From positions 73,005,727-73,069,726 of the forward strand of contig NC_086379.1 of the NCBI RefSeq assembly GCF_036588685.1: 64,000 nucleotides of DNA. The letters run 5' to 3'. This document shows positions 61,801 to 64,000 of the stretch, piece by piece. The translations under genes were made by a program, and so were the position numbers. The notes below the pieces were generated by a model that saw only the letters and a program-made list of their open reading frames with translations, had not been told where the DNA came from and ran no database searches. This DNA is from Mytilus trossulus (lineage: Eukaryota > Mollusca > Bivalvia > Mytilida > Mytilidae). Every line of letters begins with the position of its first letter. Within the stretch, counting starts at the first letter, position 1.

Positions 61801-64000
61801 ACCCTACAAAAAACTATGGGTGATCTTAGGTGCTCCAGAAGGGTAAGTAGATCCTGCTCCACATGTGGCACCCGTCGTGTTGCTTATGTGAAAACAAATT
61901 TAGTAAATAGTCTAATTCGGTAGGCCACATTAATGAAAGGGAAGGGAATTGTAGTTACGACGTAAAGAACATATCTGATATCATTTGTGAAACGGTTATT
62001 TCATAACGGTCAATTAACTCGTGATGGCGTCTGTGAAATTTACGAAGGGATGATTTCAACTTCACCATTTGAAACTCTTGGTTTAATAGCTTCCTTGTGA
62101 GCAGCAATCCTCTATCAAGAAAATCATGATAGGAAATGCTAGCACGGGAATATCGTATTCATGCGTATATATTGGTACTGTATTCATGTCACGTGGTGTT
62201 GTCATATTGAAAGAATTGTTAACTTTGCCATATAGGACAGCTGTTTGTCTATAAAAGCAGGTTCAACCCATTATTTGGTTTTCTGTACCAAGTCAGGAAT
62301 ACGGCAAATGATTTAAAACATTCCGTTTCTGTGCATTTTGTTATTTGTGTTTTTTTTCTGTTGTTCAGTTTTTTTATTTTTTTAAATTTTTATTCAACAA
62401 CAAATTGCACTTTCTGCTGTTAACAATATACTTCACTAGTCCAGCATACCAGTGAAGAGTCCCTGTTTGTTAATACCAGAAATCCAGGGTTGTTTTCTGG
62501 TAAGCATCAATATATTAAATCAACATCAGTCTTATAATCTAACAGCTAAGTTATAAAATAATCAGCAATGAAATAATAAACAAGTAAATATCAGCAAGAC
62601 TTATTTGTTTACCTATACATATGAATAGGAAATAATACTATATGTATATCATCTAGCAAAAAAGACTTTTGAGTATAGTTTCCGGAAAATTTCCATATTT
62701 TCTCCGTTAACGTGTTCCGTTTTTTATCTCACACAGTTGATGTGTTTCCCTTTATTTTACTTCGAAACACGAATTTGTTTTCATTTGCTTGATTAATGAC
62801 TATTAAATAGTGTTTTACTTCTGTTGCCTTTATTTATGACTATTAAATAGAGTTTTACTTCTGTTGCCTTTATCTATCATCTTTTTTTTTCGAAACGTGT
62901 TTTATCAGTGTGAATATCCAAAATTAATCAGTCAAATATTTTCTAAATGAACTTAAATTGCAATTATTATTTTCCATATACAAAAGTACCAATACCATAT
63001 GCTGATTTGTAGTTGTGGTGGTCAATTTCTTGTATACTGTAACATCTTAGCTGTGTAAAATAAAGCTGCTTTAATTGTGAAATCTACTTACATCGTCATT
63101 TTTTTTATTCGCCTCAAGTTCATTATTCATAGCGATCTGTGAAGCAATAAATGCTCTTTCTGTAGGCGTCAGATCAGCGTCGTTTGGCTCCGATAACTCC
63201 TGCCTGCTGGATATATCCGTCATTATGGTATATATATCTAATGTTGTTGGTGTATCCACTGATGTTTTGGGTAATATTGCTTCCAAAGCATTGTTCAGGA
63301 CCCTTAGCATACCTGAATAGATAGTATTTGTCACTATTAGATGGTTGGAGTGAGAAAGGTTGTTACTGATTGTTTAGCAATGTTCGATATTTTTAACTTG
63401 GGGATGTATATTATTTTTTTGTGGTAACGCACTGTATAATTAGATTCATGGATAAGGGGAAATTTTAGATAATTATTAAGAAATCGAACGAAACTCTTGT
63501 TTTTTCATATTCCTTCTTATATTTCGAAAGAAATTATAACAAATATTTAGATCAACTGCAAACTGTCTGTATTTGTTCACTTACGATTTGCCAAATTCTT
63601 TTGTGTAAATATTGGTCATACAATTGAGAGGATTAGCTAACAATTAAACCAGGTTTATACATTTTCTACACAATAAAATGCCTGTAAAAATGGCAGATCT
63701 GTTACATTATTAGTGTGTGAGAGCTTTAGATTTTTCCTTTTATAATATAAAGGTCTTTCCGTTTTAGATTTTTCTTACAGCTCATTATGTCATACACCAT
63801 ATATAGAAATAAGAAGATGTGGTATGAGTGCCAATGAGACAACTCTCAATCAAAGTCGAAACATGTAAGAACCATATTTAGTTTTAAGATATTACCTTGA
63901 CACGTAGAAATGTAGTCTTCATACTTGGGATATGTCTCATTACTGGTAAGTTTTAAGAGTTTTTCCAATAGACCTTTATTTCCTTCAAGTGCCTTGGACT
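42513..64000 (-). CDS. Polycystin-1-like protein (GAIN/GPS, PLAT, PKD channel), 3' part; 5' end outside the window
   Basis: Thirteen minus-strand exons with GT/AG borders: 63896-64000 (cut by the window edge), 63092-63312, 60149-60379, 59145-59601, 58479-58618, 56723-56956, 54810-54998, 52423-52583, 50536-51223, 49984-50113, 47728-47981, 44615-44789 and 42513-43888. Joined, they keep one frame for 1452 residues plus stop. Residues 1-384 form a GAIN/REJ-like extracellular region. A degenerate GPS lies at about 385-410 and the first membrane helix at 435-453. PLAT/LH2 is at about 463-580 (RIGLMIIDG, SFDVGSIRKF, WHDNSG, YLFICDQWLSLDHDDG). Further helices span 600-936, then the polycystin extracellular domain, and a channel with a pore-region stretch STTLVNAIIG before the last helix. 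This is the order of polycystin-1/PKD1L/PKDREJ proteins, which act as membrane receptors and cation-channel subunits. No C-terminal coiled coil or EF-hand is seen. N-terminal ectodomains lie beyond the edge; orthology within the family is undecided. Confidence 0.92.
43965..44200 (+). mobile_element. Retroelement tail R2 in a polycystin intron
   Basis: 'gagcaggatctgctcaccct', 'gcacctgaaatcatcc', a run of tgtctgttt units (44084-44110) and 'ggtatctttcgtccctcttt' mark a tail about 75 bp from the acceptor of the last exon. Antisense to the host gene. Confidence 0.7.
45105..45355. repeat. Tandem repeat of about 37 bp (atttcgtacc units)
   Basis: About five to six diverged units with 'ggaagatttatatgtaat' and 'atttcgtacct', preceded by shorter spaced 'atttcgtacc' copies. 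Located in an intron of the polycystin gene. Confidence 0.75.
45405..45735 (-). repeat. Dispersed repeat R1, reverse orientation
   Basis: 'acataagactcatcaatgac', 'gatgaagagcattgcgaacc', 'cttggataaggaaatcctta', 'caccgaagtgctgacttct' and 'gttatcaaaggtaccagg' give the R1 order in reverse. Intronic. Confidence 0.7.
46390..47155 (+). pseudogene. Reverse transcriptase C-terminus plus 3' tail, retroelement R2 (longest linked copy)
   Basis: Read forward from about 46416: KFGDYVELIYPIELEIKDTT, LHLEIDNGGRLKTKL, DKRDDFSFSIVNFPFLSS, AYGVFISQLIRYSRACIS, FLDRGLLLTRKRLNKK, then a stop. After the stop, broken frames give KLKSSLH and GRHHELVFRYGITVSQMISDM. The stretch runs without a break into the tail found alone elsewhere ('caggatctgct', 'cggagcacctgagatc', 'tttcgtccctctttc'). 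This links the R2 tails to a reverse-transcriptase element. Frameshifts and stops show it is dead. Intronic in the polycystin gene and antisense to it. Confidence 0.75.
48265..48490 (+). mobile_element. Retroelement tail R5
   Basis: 'agtttagctagctataaatc', 'ccaccattttctcc', 'gtaccaagtcaggaataag' and 'cggtacttttgttattttac' follow the R5 order. Intronic in the polycystin gene. Confidence 0.65.
48615..48850 (-). mobile_element. Retroelement tail R2, reverse orientation
   Basis: 'gcgggacagtcaaactcata', 'gacaacgccatggctta', 'gatctcaggtgcttagg' and 'gtaagcagatcctgctcc' show an R2 tail on the minus strand. Intronic. Confidence 0.65.
49435..49650 (-). repeat. Dispersed repeat R1, 5' half, reverse orientation
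   Basis: 'aaggtatcagaattaaaatt', 'acgtcagacgcgcgtttcgt' and 'gataagaaaatcctttgg' match R1. Intronic. Confidence 0.65.
50536..52583 (-). other. Polycystin exons: end of PLAT domain and first transmembrane block
   Basis: Exon 52423-52583 (SFDVGSIRKFVMSVPKPIND to DIQTGGR) joins at AG|G to exon 50536-51223 (YLFICDQWLSLDHDDG...), completing PLAT and the WL..DDG motif that follows it. The long exon then encodes helices near LACCLTLLFLTMISSAMFYG, IYISIVSAIIAAPPILLVSY, an acidic/basic cytosolic loop (RSSKPRSRNEKK to DVTDDSEF), YVAWGIVTLAVFTSGFFLIL and CFFMSFIESILLVDPLK. Confidence 0.88.
53040..54640. other. Polycystin intron filled with R5 and R3 tails
   Basis: An R5 tail lies at 53745-54010. A 50-bp block ('cctgttaaattgttcctttt') is repeated at about 53418 and 53681. 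An R3 end block is at 54470-54640 ('gaggatgactccggatgcgg' type, 'gctgcattgaagacctgtag', 'ccccattttcattctcagtt') and matches 6300-6440. No exon signal was found between 52583 and 54810. Confidence 0.6.
55750..55785. repeat. Poly-T/poly-G homopolymer junction
   Basis: A run of about 10 T is followed by about 12 G. Error-prone and not coding. Confidence 0.85.
56723..58618 (-). other. Polycystin exons: end of GAIN, degenerate GPS and first membrane helix
   Basis: Exon 58479-58618 encodes E/KSSTATSTRRRRSLSTTIVE and WNTVKQKWDKTSCQ. Exon 56723-56956 encodes LSSASTINETVCECSNPPGN, SFATTFYVPPNTIDFGRVFE and the helix TVVSLVLLYILLCVWAF. The conserved GPS cysteines (C384-region, C396, C398) are present. 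The usual His-Leu-Thr/Ser cleavage triplet after the last cysteine is not; the sequence there is SNPPGNSF. Confidence 0.85.
57815..57953. mobile_element. MITE-like hairpin with perfect 36-bp arms
   Basis: Arms 57815-57850 and 57918-57953 are perfect inverted complements. The 67-bp spacer contains a second imperfect inverted repeat (atggattaaac / gttttatccat) and tgtgcac. Intronic in the polycystin gene. No ORF. Confidence 0.8.
60480..61330. repeat. Satellite-like array, about 188-bp unit, four copies
   Basis: Units begin with 'ggatactatcttatg(g/a)tcata' near 60579 (diverged), 60769, 60957 and 61144. Each includes 'caagcttctgtccaagttt' and 'ctttaaccacagagtgaat'. The array ends in a GC-rich block with repeated gacgccgac triplets (61265-61300), then 'tcgctttttcgactaaagtcg', a short palindrome. 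It lies in an intron of the polycystin gene. Confidence 0.85.
61350..62170 (-). pseudogene. Retroelement R2 copy with nested R4 insertion
   Basis: The R2 tail starts at 61352 ('gggacgaaggataccag'), stops after 'acagtca' at about 61382, is interrupted by an R4 copy (61386-61690), and resumes with 'aactcatgaatttaaaatta' through 'gatcctgctccacatgtgg'. It then runs into the reverse-transcriptase C-terminus on the minus strand ('gtgatggcgtc', 'cttggtttaatagcttcc', 'gcaatcctctatcaagaaaa', corresponding to the FLDRGLLLTRK region). Broken frame. Intronic. Confidence 0.7.
62190..62370 (+). mobile_element. Retroelement tail R5, truncated
   Basis: 'ataaaagcaggttcaaccca', 'ctgtaccaagtcaggaatac' and 'ttctgttgttcag' follow the R5 order with divergence. 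Intronic. Confidence 0.55.
63595..63870 (+). mobile_element. R5 and R4 tails next to the partial first exon
   Basis: A diverged R5 tail at 63595-63765 ('attggtcatacaattgagag', 'ccaggtttatacattttc') is followed by the terminal R4 segment at 63808-63870 ('aagaagatgtggtatgagtg', 'ccaatgagacaactctcaat'), about 25 bp from the donor of exon 63896-64000. Confidence 0.6.

Overview
The window is AT-rich, intron-rich eukaryotic nuclear DNA. Spliced minus-strand genes, many 5'-truncated retroelement tails, MITE-like hairpins and minisatellites point to a marine bivalve, most likely a mussel (Mytilus-like). That assignment comes from the protein families and from my memory of bivalve repeats; no database was searched. 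No operons, CRISPR arrays or prokaryotic signals are visible.

Four protein-coding genes can be supported, all on the minus strand. (1) A SPRY-domain/SOCS-box protein resembling SPSB3 lies at 10143-15620, with three coding exons that join in frame to 234 residues. (2) and (3) Two tandem paralogues of a sarcoplasmic calcium-binding protein (EF-hand) lie at 21134-22999 and 26877-29451. Each has two coding exons, an identical exon structure and 184 residues. (4) The 3' part of a large polycystin-1-like receptor-channel gene fills 42513-64000 and runs off the right edge. Thirteen exons join in one open frame of 1452 residues: a GAIN-like region, a degenerate GPS, a PLAT domain, a multi-pass membrane region and a polycystin/PKD channel domain.

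Layout: 1-9 kb is gene-free and holds a hairpin MITE, a decayed reverse transcriptase tail and tandem repeats; 9-18 kb is the SPSB3-like gene; 18-21 kb is repeats and recent tandem duplications; 21-29.5 kb is the calcium-binding protein pair; 29.8-42 kb is a gene desert with a TIR element, a 2.35 kb 37-bp minisatellite, an inverted pair of tRNA-like sequences and MITEs; 42.5-64 kb is the polycystin gene with repeat-filled introns.

The genes do not form an obvious pathway. Calcium is a loose link between the EF-hand pair and the polycystin channel family, but nothing here shows that they act together. The observations most worth following are the polycystin's apparent loss of the GPS cleavage triad together with an upstream RRRR motif, the inverted tRNA-like pair, the hairpin elements, and the nested and exon-adjacent retroelement tails.
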